Both the position numbers and the translations under genes were made by a program. 64,000 bases of DNA. It comes from an uncultured Caldilinea sp. GTDB taxonomy: Bacteria > Chloroflexota > Anaerolineae > Caldilineales > Caldilineaceae. The stretch's first letter is position 1, and every line of letters begins with the position of its first letter. Under the pieces are notes generated by a model that was given only the letters and a program-made list of their open reading frames with translations, was not told where the DNA came from and did no database searches. Where the stretch lies: positions 27,501 to 91,500 of the forward strand of contig NZ_CAKZMJ010000027.1 of NCBI RefSeq assembly GCF_937128415.1, read 5' to 3'. Below, one piece after another: positions 18,196 to 25,671 of the stretch.

Positions 18196-19593
18196 TTACC
18201 CTGCGCGCAGCGTCTCCTCCAGTTTTGCCTGGATCAGCGCCTGCGCTTCGTCCATCGCAGCCCGCGCACTTTTGACCTTGCCCAGCACCGATTCAATCGC
18301 CGTCTGCAGCGTATCCATGGCAAAGGCATTGACCGGCGAGTCCCACATTGGCGCAGAATCTTCCAGGTAATCCAGGAAAAAGCGATGCAGCTCCAGCGCA
18401 CGCTCCTCGCCCACTTTGTCGATCAGCGCCTGTGTGACGACGTCGCGCGAGGCCCCTTTCCAGGCCGGCGTATCCGGAATCGCCCTGTACCAGGTTTCCC
18501 ACCCTTTGGTGCAGAAGTACTCGATAAAGAGGAACGATTCGGTGGGATGCAGGCCACCTTTCGGCATAGCGAACCAGTTGGGCCAATAGCCCGAAGCCGT
18601 CTTTGTCCCCATCGGCCCATAGGGCAGCTTGGCGACTTCCCATTCGAACGGGAAATCGATGTCCGTCATGATCCAGCCGCCATCCACAAACATGGAGGAG
18701 AGCTGATTGTAGAAAGCCGAGTTCTGATCAGGGTAAGCAGAGCCCCAGTTTCCGGCAATATTGATGCGCTCGAAATTTCCTCCATACGCCTCATCGAGCC
18801 AGTTCGCCCAATATTCAATCCACGCGATGTTTTCGGGGCTGTTTACGGTGTACAGGGTGTTGGCGGCGTCAAAGATCAAACCGCCGTTGAGCACGCTCCA
18901 CACCGGATAGAGCCAGGTGGCGCTCCATGGCGGCATAAAGCCAGCCTGTTTCACTTCGCCGTTCTCCAGGACGGTGAATTCGTCAGACAACGCGCGCAGC
19001 TCGTCCCAGGTGGTTGGAAACGTCTCGCGCGTCATGGCGATGCCCTTTTCGGCGAACAGGTCCGTATTGAAGAACATGGCCGCCGCCGCCGCCGAAGCCG
19101 GCAGCCCATACGTCCGTCCTTGCCATTTACAGGTGTTCAGCACATTCTCGTAGAATGCGTCCGGCGTGGCGTAGGTGGCCTGCGCCATAAACTCATCGAT
19201 GGCGGTCAATGCGCCCAGCGCCCCATATTGCGACGGGGCGTCCCAGAGCGTGATGGTGTCGGGAGGATTGCCGGCTGCAATGCGCGAGAGCATCACTTCG
19301 GTCAGGTTGCCACCGCCCGGCGGCCCGCCGCTGATCTCATAATCGATCTTGATGTTGGGATGCATCCTCTCGAACTCGCCGACAATTTGCGGTGCAATCT
19401 CCTGGACGGTGGGCGTGCTAAATCCATTCCACCAGGAGATCGTGACCTGGCCGTCCGCACTGGCTGGCGGCCCTGTTTGAGCGGAAGGCGCAGAAGGCGC
19501 GCAGGCAGCCAGCGCTGCGACGCCCGCCGCCATGCCCGTGAGGCGCAAGAAATGGCGGCGGCTGATCAAGTTGCGTTTGACATCGGTTTCCAT
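18196..19593 (-). CDS. Sugar ABC transporter substrate-binding lipoprotein
   Basis: 465 residues, family 1 solute-binding protein. The N-terminus carries a twin-arginine motif SRRHFLRLTG then a hydrophobic stretch ending LAAC, so it is probably a Tat-exported lipoprotein. The mature part begins QVTISWWNGF and shows the usual SBP_bac_1 features (DTITLWDAPSQYGALG, GLPASAAAAAMFFNTDLF, FIEYFCTKGWETWY). It captures the sugar for the two permeases downstream. ATG 19593 has AAGGAGGAG just upstream, which rules out the longer open frame. Specificity is not evident. Confidence 0.9.
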   Translation of the reverse strand: METDVKRNLISRRHFLRLTGMAAGVAALAACAPSAPSAQTGPPASADGQVTISWWNGFSTPTVQEIAPQIVGEFERMHPNIKIDYEISGGPPGGGNLTEVMLSRIAAGNPPDTITLWDAPSQYGALGALTAIDEFMAQATYATPDAFYENVLNTCKWQGRTYGLPASAAAAAMFFNTDLFAEKGIAMTRETFPTTWDELRALSDEFTVLENGEVKQAGFMPPWSATWLYPVWSVLNGGLIFDAANTLYTVNSPENIAWIEYWANWLDEAYGGNFERINIAGNWGSAYPDQNSAFYNQLSSMFVDGGWIMTDIDFPFEWEVAKLPYGPMGTKTASGYWPNWFAMPKGGLHPTESFLFIEYFCTKGWETWYRAIPDTPAWKGASRDVVTQALIDKVGEERALELHRFFLDYLEDSAPMWDSPVNAFAMDTLQTAIESVLGKVKSARAAMDEAQALIQAKLEETLRAG

Positions 19594-19664
19594 ACAGCTC
19601 CTCCTTGGTTGTTTGAACACGCACCGAGCAGACTTTACGTTCGATCTTCAGGACATACAGAAAC

Positions 19665-20573
19665 TCACCCGGCGAAAATAGACGCCCCCGCCCCGATGAC
19701 GCCAGCGTCGGCGCCGCACGCAGCGTGCAGGATCGGCAGCGTTCGGCTGGCGTCGGCGAAGATGTGCGTCCGAGCAGCGGCGACGAGGCTCTCCCAGTAA
19801 AGGCCGTCGGCTAGCCCCAGGCCACCGCCCACAATTACAGCCTCTGGATCGAGGACATTCACCAACCAGGCGACGGCGCCGCCCAATGCTTCGCCGCCGC
19901 TGCGCAAGATGGAGTCTGCAACCTTGTTGCCCTGCGCCGCATCGGCGACAATCTCTTCAACTCGGGCGACGCCGGCTTTGTGACGACGGTAACGTTCGAT
20001 CAGGCCAAGCCCTGAAGCAAAAGCTTCGAGCGCGAACTCAAATTTGCGTTCTTGCTCATCGAACACGACGAGCGGCATGGTCGCCAACACCAGGGCGTTG
20101 CCACGCGCGCCGGCATACGGTCGCCCCTCCAGGACGAAGCAACTGCTGATCCCGGTCCCAACATTGACGAAGACGAAGCTGGCCAGTTTGCGTCCGGCGC
20201 CAAACCTTGCCTCGGCGAAAGCATGGGCGCGCACATCCGCAACGACCACGGCGGGCGCAACCAGCTCGCTGAAAATCGTCTGCACCGGAATCTTCCGCCA
20301 CTGAAGTGTGTACTCGCTGGTGACGACGCCTTGCAGATCGACCAGCTCGCATACGCTCACGCCGACGCCTGCAACCTTGTAGCCTTCAGCCTCAGCGGAT
20401 GCACGCAGAGCTTGCGCCAGGCCGAGCGATTTTTCTAACACCGCCATGCCTCCTTGCGCTGCGTCGGTTGGAACGGTTCGACGCATGAGCACCTTTCCAT
20501 GGCGGTCTATCAATCCCGCTGCAATCTTGGTGCCGCCGACATCGAGGCCGATGGCGACCTCGTCCCAGCTCAT
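19665..20573 (-). CDS. ROK family protein (sugar kinase-like) without zinc motif
   Basis: 302 residues. The N-terminal phosphate-binding motif AIGLDVGGTKIAAGLID and the later GTGISSCFV and VIVGGGLGLAD motifs place it in the ROK/ASKHA group. There is no N-terminal helix-turn-helix, so it is a kinase-type rather than regulator-type member. The Cys-rich zinc motif found in most ROK kinases (CxCGxxGCxE) is absent: that region reads GARGNALVLATMP. It therefore resembles the divergent ROK proteins near Gfo/Idh genes. In this operon it could phosphorylate the imported sugar. ATG 20573 fits the family start; an in-frame upstream codon gives an unlikely leader. Confidence 0.8.
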   Translation of the reverse strand: MSWDEVAIGLDVGGTKIAAGLIDRHGKVLMRRTVPTDAAQGGMAVLEKSLGLAQALRASAEAEGYKVAGVGVSVCELVDLQGVVTSEYTLQWRKIPVQTIFSELVAPAVVVADVRAHAFAEARFGAGRKLASFVFVNVGTGISSCFVLEGRPYAGARGNALVLATMPLVVFDEQERKFEFALEAFASGLGLIERYRRHKAGVARVEEIVADAAQGNKVADSILRSGGEALGGAVAWLVNVLDPEAVIVGGGLGLADGLYWESLVAAARTHIFADASRTLPILHAACGADAGVIGAGASIFAG

Positions 20574-20610
20574 CTTCAGAGACAACCCTTTCTGACGCAG
20601 GAGCCATGTC

Positions 20611-20631
20611 ACCGCCAGAGGCGGTCACCTA
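20611..20631 (+). repeat. Short hairpin with CACCTACG tail
   Basis: ACCGCC (20611-20616) pairs with GGCGGT (20620-20625), then CACCTACG. It sits between the cupin and ROK genes. Shares the tail of the REP-like elements at 9309 and 41020 with an unrelated stem. Confidence 0.4.
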
Positions 20632-20706
20632 CGATAGATGCACAATCGCCGCCGAATCCAGAACAGCCTTTATGCCTTGACAGCGCCACGAATGACGAAA
20701 CGTCTG

Positions 20707-21558
20707 TCATCGATAATCCGGCGCGACGCCGAAAAGCAGCTCCACCGGCTGATCCGTCATGTTGTGAAACCGGTGAGGCGTTCCGGCGGGCGCAAAGAAG
20801 CCATCCTGTGGGCGCAGCTCGAACCAGGCCAACCCTTCGCTCTGCTCCGGGCAATAGATGTGCAGTGCGCCGCGCAGCACGTAGAGGCTCTTGTCGCCAG
20901 GATGGCTGAGCACATCGCTTTTGCGTCCGGGCGGCAAAAACAACTTGCCCACCAGCAGGTGTTCGGTTGAGCAGAGCACCCCCACCAACACTTCATCTCG
21001 ACTTCCCTCGAGCCGCCATAACAGATCGCTTTCTCGAATTACCGTGATGGTGAAGCCGCTTTCAATTGTGGCGCGCTCCATCGGCCAGCGACCCAAGGCG
21101 CAATCGAGGCTATATTTGTTTTCAGTAAGCAGCGATTTGGAGCGGGCATAGGCGCCAGATGCCCCCTGCGAGGGAGGCGGCGCAAAGAATTCAAGCACCC
21201 GCAGCATCTCCGCGCTGTAATTAAACACATGGTGCCAGGTGTCTTTACGAAAGAAGGCCGCTTCGCCAGGCCCCACCCGATGCACTTCCCCCGTCTCTGG
21301 ATTGGCGATCACCATCGTTCCGCTTAGCACGTAATAGACCACGTCTGCACCAAAGATCGTGCGGTACTCATTGGAGTGGCGAAAGGCGCCGCCGGGCGGC
21401 AGCCCCCACACAAGTTGGTGAATCTTTGAACTGGATACGTAGATCCAATCGGCAACCTGGCCGGATTCAGCATCTCCCCATAGATGGCGCGCCGCGGTTT
21501 CATAACGCAACGCAGTTGGCCCATTGAAGTTTGGTCGAGGCGATGGTTTATAGGTCAT
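20707..21558 (-). CDS. Bicupin protein
   Basis: 283 residues with two cupin barrels. The first (about 45-125) contains WGLPPGGAFRHSNEYRTIF and PGEAAFFRKDTWHHVFNY; the second (about 195-283) contains LFLPPGRKSDVLSHPGDKSLYVLRG and FFAPAGTPHRFHNMT. Histidines in HSNEY…WHH and HPGDK…HRFH are candidate metal ligands. Cupins with this layout include sugar isomerases and gentisate-type dioxygenases; nothing here decides. Its place between an oxidoreductase and a ROK protein in a sugar operon argues for a sugar-acid or keto-sugar step. The start follows the oxidoreductase stop by 9 bases. Confidence 0.8.
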   Translation of the reverse strand: MTYKPSPRPNFNGPTALRYETAARHLWGDAESGQVADWIYVSSSKIHQLVWGLPPGGAFRHSNEYRTIFGADVVYYVLSGTMVIANPETGEVHRVGPGEAAFFRKDTWHHVFNYSAEMLRVLEFFAPPPSQGASGAYARSKSLLTENKYSLDCALGRWPMERATIESGFTITVIRESDLLWRLEGSRDEVLVGVLCSTEHLLVGKLFLPPGRKSDVLSHPGDKSLYVLRGALHIYCPEQSEGLAWFELRPQDGFFAPAGTPHRFHNMTDQPVELLFGVAPDYR

Positions 21559-21567
21559 AAGCTATCG

Positions 21568-22674
21568 TCAATTCGTGCGATCATGTTTCAGGTGAGGAGC
21601 TTCTTCTTCCTTCGCCGTCGCAAAGGTGGGCGGCGTAAACGTGCTTTCGATCGTCTGCGCCAGGCCTGTTTTGCCGACGATGCGCGCCTTTTCGATGATC
21701 TCGATTACGTGATAGGCGTGCTCCGGATCGTGGATTGGCTTTTCGCCGTTGCGGATGCAATGCACCAGATGATTGATGCCATCGGTCCAGGGCCAGTTCG
21801 GATCGCTTTCGGGATAGACCATCCAGGCGCCGACGTCGTTGCGCCAAAGCTCATAGCCGTCTGGGTCCCAGTCGTCGCCCAGCATCTGGATCGTGCCCTG
21901 GCTGCCGTAGATTTCAATGGCGGGAGTGCGGTAACGCTGGATCGTGAAACCGGTCGTCACCACCGCATAGCAGTTGTTGGCGAACTCGACGCAGAGCTGC
22001 ACGTTGTCATCGGCCTGCACTTCGATCATCTCTCCTTCGGCGATTCGCTGTTTGATGGCGGTGCCGATGAACCCGGAGACGCGCCTGGCGGGACCGAGAA
22101 AGCCGGTCAGGCTGGTCAGGTTATAGATGCCCAAATCGAACATTGCGCCGCCGCCCGGCTCGTAGAACCACTTGCTCCAGGTCGGGCCGGCCCATCCATA
22201 GAAGGCGCGCGCCAGGTAGGGCGTCCCGATGTCGCCGTTGTGGATATGCCGCCACATTTTTTGATAGGTGGGGCTGAGCAATACGTGCGGCGCCGGCACC
22301 AGATAGCCCCTGCTCTTACGGGACAGCTCCACCAATGCCGCCGCGGCGTCCAACGTGTGCGCCATCGGTTTTTCCACCAGCACATGCTTTCCCGCCTCGA
22401 GCGCCGCGCGCGCCACCATGCCATGCTCGCGCATTGAAGTGGTCACCAACACCAGATCGACGTCGCTGGCGGTCACGACGTCCTCGAAATCGGTGGTGAA
22501 ACGTTGATAGCCATACTCCGGCCCGGTGACGATAGGTCTGCGCTCCTCTTTGACGTCGCACGCCACCACCGTCTCCACCCAACCGCGCATCTTGAGCTGA
22601 TTGATCTGTCGAGAGTACGCATGGAGCATGACGCTGCCGCATCCCACGACGCCGATTCGAACAGGTGTCGTCAT
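21568..22674 (-). CDS. Gfo/Idh/MocA family oxidoreductase (first in operon)
   Basis: 368 residues with the Rossmann motif RIGVVGCGSVMLHAYSRQ, intact EKP motif (VLVEKPMAHT) and C-terminal GGGAMFDLGIYNLTSL. ATG 22674 has GAGGAG 8 bases upstream; the frame is open further up but runs into the space before it. It is the first enzyme gene after the regulator, 96 bases downstream of the GntR stop. That gap contains a short tandem CTTTGTCTGTC but no clear promoter. The product probably works with the two other family members at the far end of the operon on one sugar derivative. Confidence 0.87.
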   Translation of the reverse strand: MTTPVRIGVVGCGSVMLHAYSRQINQLKMRGWVETVVACDVKEERRPIVTGPEYGYQRFTTDFEDVVTASDVDLVLVTTSMREHGMVARAALEAGKHVLVEKPMAHTLDAAAALVELSRKSRGYLVPAPHVLLSPTYQKMWRHIHNGDIGTPYLARAFYGWAGPTWSKWFYEPGGGAMFDLGIYNLTSLTGFLGPARRVSGFIGTAIKQRIAEGEMIEVQADDNVQLCVEFANNCYAVVTTGFTIQRYRTPAIEIYGSQGTIQMLGDDWDPDGYELWRNDVGAWMVYPESDPNWPWTDGINHLVHCIRNGEKPIHDPEHAYHVIEIIEKARIVGKTGLAQTIESTFTPPTFATAKEEEAPHLKHDRTN

Positions 22675-22770
22675 AAAACTCTCCTCATCCTTTGTCTGTC
22701 CTTTGTCTGTCATCTGTCTAGATGCGCCGGAACTATATGCTGGGGAATAGAGCGGCAAGATGACCGCCAT

Positions 22771-23547
22771 CTACGCCACAACAACGCTCATCCGCTGCAC
22801 GCCCCCTGTCCTGACCTCGCCATCGCGCCAGCTTTCCAGTTGGAATTTACAGCGATCTCCCCGGTAGATCGCTTTGAAGTATTCGATCGGCAGGTCCCGT
22901 TCTGCGTAGACGACGCCTTCAAGCAACAACACCCCGGCCCCGGAATGCAGACCAAACAGCGACTGCTCGTATGGAGTCGCTGCAGCGCACTCCATCGTTT
23001 GCTGGGCGCGCTCCAATCGCAAGCCGTACCGACTCTCCAGCACTTTGTACAGTGAATTGGCGGCCAGATCGACCTGCTCCAGACCAGGGCAGAGCGCCGC
23101 CGGAATATAGCTTGTCTCCAGCAACATCGGCTCCTGATTCACCTTGCGCAGACGCGAGAGCTTCACGGTTCTGCCGCCTTCCTCTAAGGCCAGACGCTGG
23201 GCCACGCGAGGCGGCGGCTCCACGATCGCCTGCTCCAGCACGATGGACTCCACCTGGTCGCCGCGGCGACCGATCTCCTCTGAAAATCCAAGCAGATGGA
23301 GCGCATCGTAGGTCTGTTTGGGTTGGGCGACGAAGGCGCCGACGCCCTTGCGCACTTCGATCAATCCATTGCGCTGCAAATAGTTGAGCGCCTGGCGCAC
23401 GGTCATGCGGCTCACGCCCAACTGCTCGCTCAGCTCGCGCTCCCCCGGTAAGCGAGACCCACTGGCCAGCTCTCCGGAGGCAATTTGCTCTCTGAAATGT
23501 TCGGCAATCTGGTAATAAAGCGGAACAGGGCTGCTTTTATCGATCAT
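22771..23547 (-). CDS. GntR/HutC-family transcriptional regulator
   Basis: 258 residues: N-terminal winged helix (about 8-72: VPLYYQIAEHFREQI, LPGERELSEQLGVSRMTVRQALNYL) and a C-terminal UTRA effector domain (about 90-235). HutC-type members bind short palindromes and release on binding a sugar or sugar phosphate. ATG 23547 has AAAGGA 3-8 bases upstream; the open frame extends 24 codons further across the operator, which is not credible as coding. It heads the operon on the minus strand and almost certainly controls itself and the eight genes behind it through the palindrome at 23581-23598. Confidence 0.9.
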   Translation of the reverse strand: MIDKSSPVPLYYQIAEHFREQIASGELASGSRLPGERELSEQLGVSRMTVRQALNYLQRNGLIEVRKGVGAFVAQPKQTYDALHLLGFSEEIGRRGDQVESIVLEQAIVEPPPRVAQRLALEEGGRTVKLSRLRKVNQEPMLLETSYIPAALCPGLEQVDLAANSLYKVLESRYGLRLERAQQTMECAAATPYEQSLFGLHSGAGVLLLEGVVYAERDLPIEYFKAIYRGDRCKFQLESWRDGEVRTGGVQRMSVVVA

Positions 23548-23580
23548 GTTTCCTTTGTCATGGGAATTGGAGAATTTTTT

Positions 23581-23598
23581 GGTATAGAGGTCTATACC
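23581..23598 (-). promoter_or_regulatory. Palindromic operator for the GntR/HutC regulator
   Basis: GGTATAGAGGTCTATACC is a perfect 18-base palindrome (8-base arms, 2-base centre). Such GGTATAGA/GGTCTAGACC-like sequences are typical HutC/NagR-group sites. It lies about 5 to 22 bases after the predicted transcription start and 33 bases before the regulator's start codon, as expected for autorepression. Confidence 0.75.
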
Positions 23599-23609
23599 AG
23601 TTGCAAAAG

Positions 23610-23638
23610 AGAATATCATGCAACCGGAGCGATGTCAA
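23610..23638 (-). promoter_or_regulatory. Promoter of the GntR-headed sugar operon
   Basis: On the minus strand TTGACA (23638-23633), 17 bases, TATTCT (23615-23610). Transcription would start near 23603, immediately before the palindromic operator. Consensus -35, ideal spacing. Confidence 0.65.
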
Positions 23639-23900
23639 CAGGTTTCGCAGGCGCTTTGTTGATTTTTTTGAGGAATACGGCTTTCAGTAGTTCACACTGA
23701 ACTGTGGAGCAGGCCAGTAGCCTTATACGTTGGGGAGTACACCCGGTTTTGGATATCCGCTTATCGTTCTGAGGATTCCCGCCGGTCAACAACAGGTGGA
23801 ATCATAATCGAGCGTGCGCATCAGCATAGCCGACCTCAACGAAGCATGGCAGAATCAATGCGCTGAACGCATGATACGAAATCGACAAGAAAACGCCGTC
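23639..23900. other. Gap between the sugar operon and mprF
   Basis: 262 bases without a coding signal. It is less GC-rich than its surroundings. The short CACA/TGTG pairing near 23693-23706 is too weak to call a terminator. I see nothing else in it. Confidence 0.4.
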
Positions 23901-25610
23901 TCACCGCCCAGCAAGATATCTCCACCAAAAATCGTCTCCTGAATGGACGCGCACGAGCGTGATCATCACCTGAGGCAGGTCGGCCACCCCCAGGTAAGCC
24001 AGATAACGCGGCTCCCAGCGTGGATGAAACTTCTCCTTGAATTCGTGCAGCCCCTTGAAATGATAGAAACGGTTCAGGGATTCCCCAATTGCTTTCAAAA
24101 CCTTCTCAGTCTGCGGGTCGGTGGGCCTTTCTCCAACCCCGGCCAACCCGCTCAAGCCAAGGCTGAAGGTTGCATAGCCTTGCTCCTTGGCCCACTGCAA
24201 CATGGAAGCAAACAGAAGCTCCATCACCCCTGACGCCGCTTTGGGATAGCGACGCATCAGGTCGATAGTGATTTCGTTCTTTTGGTACTCTGACACCAGA
24301 TTGGCGAACGCCACCGGTTGATCGTCAGGCCCATAAACGACCGCCACCGGACCGTTGCGGAGGTAATCTTCGTCAAACCAACCAAGAGAAAAGCGCATCT
24401 CACTCCCGTGTTGAGCTGTCAACCAGGCGTCGCTGATCCAACGCAAGGCGTGCAGAAGGTGATCGGGGACGGGAGGAAGATGCACCTGAAAACGATACCC
24501 GGATCGAATCATCTTGTTGACAGCATTGCGGACATTCTTGTTTTCACTGCCCTGTAAGGTGTAACTTTCCAGCGCCACAATAGCCTCATGGCCTATGCAG
24601 AAGGTCTGGAAACCCGCCTGATGATAGGCGTCCAGAGAATCCGGCAGAATCTCGAGGAACGCCGGCGTCCAGTCATTTCTCCGGCAAAAGTCTCGGAAGG
24701 CGACGATCGCCGCCGCGGCATCCTCCTTTGGACCGATCGGATCGCCCAAGGCCATCGCGCCTCGCCCGCGCGCAGCATAGGCGACCACGGAGCCGCCGGA
24801 CGTAAAGAAATAGGATTTGTCTTCGAACAATGCTGCCCGCGCCAGAGCAGTCCGTCCATAATTTTGCACAATAGCCGCAGCCCGTTGACGCTCCGCCGCT
24901 GTGGCCGGCTCGCGCACCAGCACCGGACGCAGCAGCATTCTCAACGCATAAAGAAAGGTCGCCAACGCAATGCCATAGATCGAAAAGGCAAAGTATCTGC
25001 CGTACCCTGTCAGCGGCTCTAATCCGCTGTTGTCGAACGCTGCAAACATCATGATTGTCTGATGCAGGGCGGCCGGCAAACTAAAGTCAACGTGAAAATG
25101 CCTGTCGAGTAAATAAAAACCGATCGTGCCATAGGCGAGCGTGAACAAGAACGAGCCGGCCAAAACCCAAAGTCCTTGCCTCCAGGATGGAGGATCGCTG
25201 TGCGCATGAAAGCTGTTCCGCAAAAGGATGAGCAAGAGAAGCAATCCGCCCGCAACTGCGGCCTCCTCCACATCCAGCCCTTTCAGCAGATGAGTCAGGA
25301 TGGAGACGACCAGGGCGATCCCCGTCAACATCCAGGCGGCGCGCTTGCGCCGCCCTAGGCCAAAAGCGAGCACCAGCAAAGCAAAACCGGCCAGGGCGGA
25401 AGCCAAACGGCTGCCATAGCGAACTTCCATCGGCAGGATTTTGCTGAGAAGGATGAGGCGATCGGCAAGGGCGGGCATCACAGCCGACAAAAGGTTGATG
25501 ACGCCCATGGCGGCTGTCGAAATGGCCATGAACCGAACAGCCCAGCGTTCAATCTGAGCCTCGGTTTGCGCTGAGAGGAATTTCCGCTGCTTATGAACGA
25601 GTAACGACAT
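23901..25610 (-). CDS. mprF: MprF-like phosphatidylglycerol lysyltransferase
   Basis: About 569 residues. The N-terminal half has roughly seven hydrophobic helices (about 25-230), the C-terminal half (about 240-560) is the DUF2156 aminoacyl-transferase domain with YFFTSGGSVVAYAARGRGAMALGDP, the ENKNVRNAVNKM segment and a final NRFYHFKGLHEFKEKFHPRWEPRYL. MprF transfers lysine or alanine from aminoacyl-tRNA to phosphatidylglycerol in the inner membrane and flips the product, reducing negative surface charge. It is shorter than Staphylococcus MprF (~840 aa), lacking much of the flippase part. ATG 25610 is preferred over an in-frame TTG four codons earlier. Monocistronic. Confidence 0.88.
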   Translation of the reverse strand: MSLLVHKQRKFLSAQTEAQIERWAVRFMAISTAAMGVINLLSAVMPALADRLILLSKILPMEVRYGSRLASALAGFALLVLAFGLGRRKRAAWMLTGIALVVSILTHLLKGLDVEEAAVAGGLLLLLILLRNSFHAHSDPPSWRQGLWVLAGSFLFTLAYGTIGFYLLDRHFHVDFSLPAALHQTIMMFAAFDNSGLEPLTGYGRYFAFSIYGIALATFLYALRMLLRPVLVREPATAAERQRAAAIVQNYGRTALARAALFEDKSYFFTSGGSVVAYAARGRGAMALGDPIGPKEDAAAAIVAFRDFCRRNDWTPAFLEILPDSLDAYHQAGFQTFCIGHEAIVALESYTLQGSENKNVRNAVNKMIRSGYRFQVHLPPVPDHLLHALRWISDAWLTAQHGSEMRFSLGWFDEDYLRNGPVAVVYGPDDQPVAFANLVSEYQKNEITIDLMRRYPKAASGVMELLFASMLQWAKEQGYATFSLGLSGLAGVGERPTDPQTEKVLKAIGESLNRFYHFKGLHEFKEKFHPRWEPRYLAYLGVADLPQVMITLVRVHSGDDFWWRYLAGR

Positions 25611-25671
25611 AAGGTAGCCCAATCAGTTCGATCATCTCAAAGAATGCCAGTAAATCAACAATTCCAGTAAA

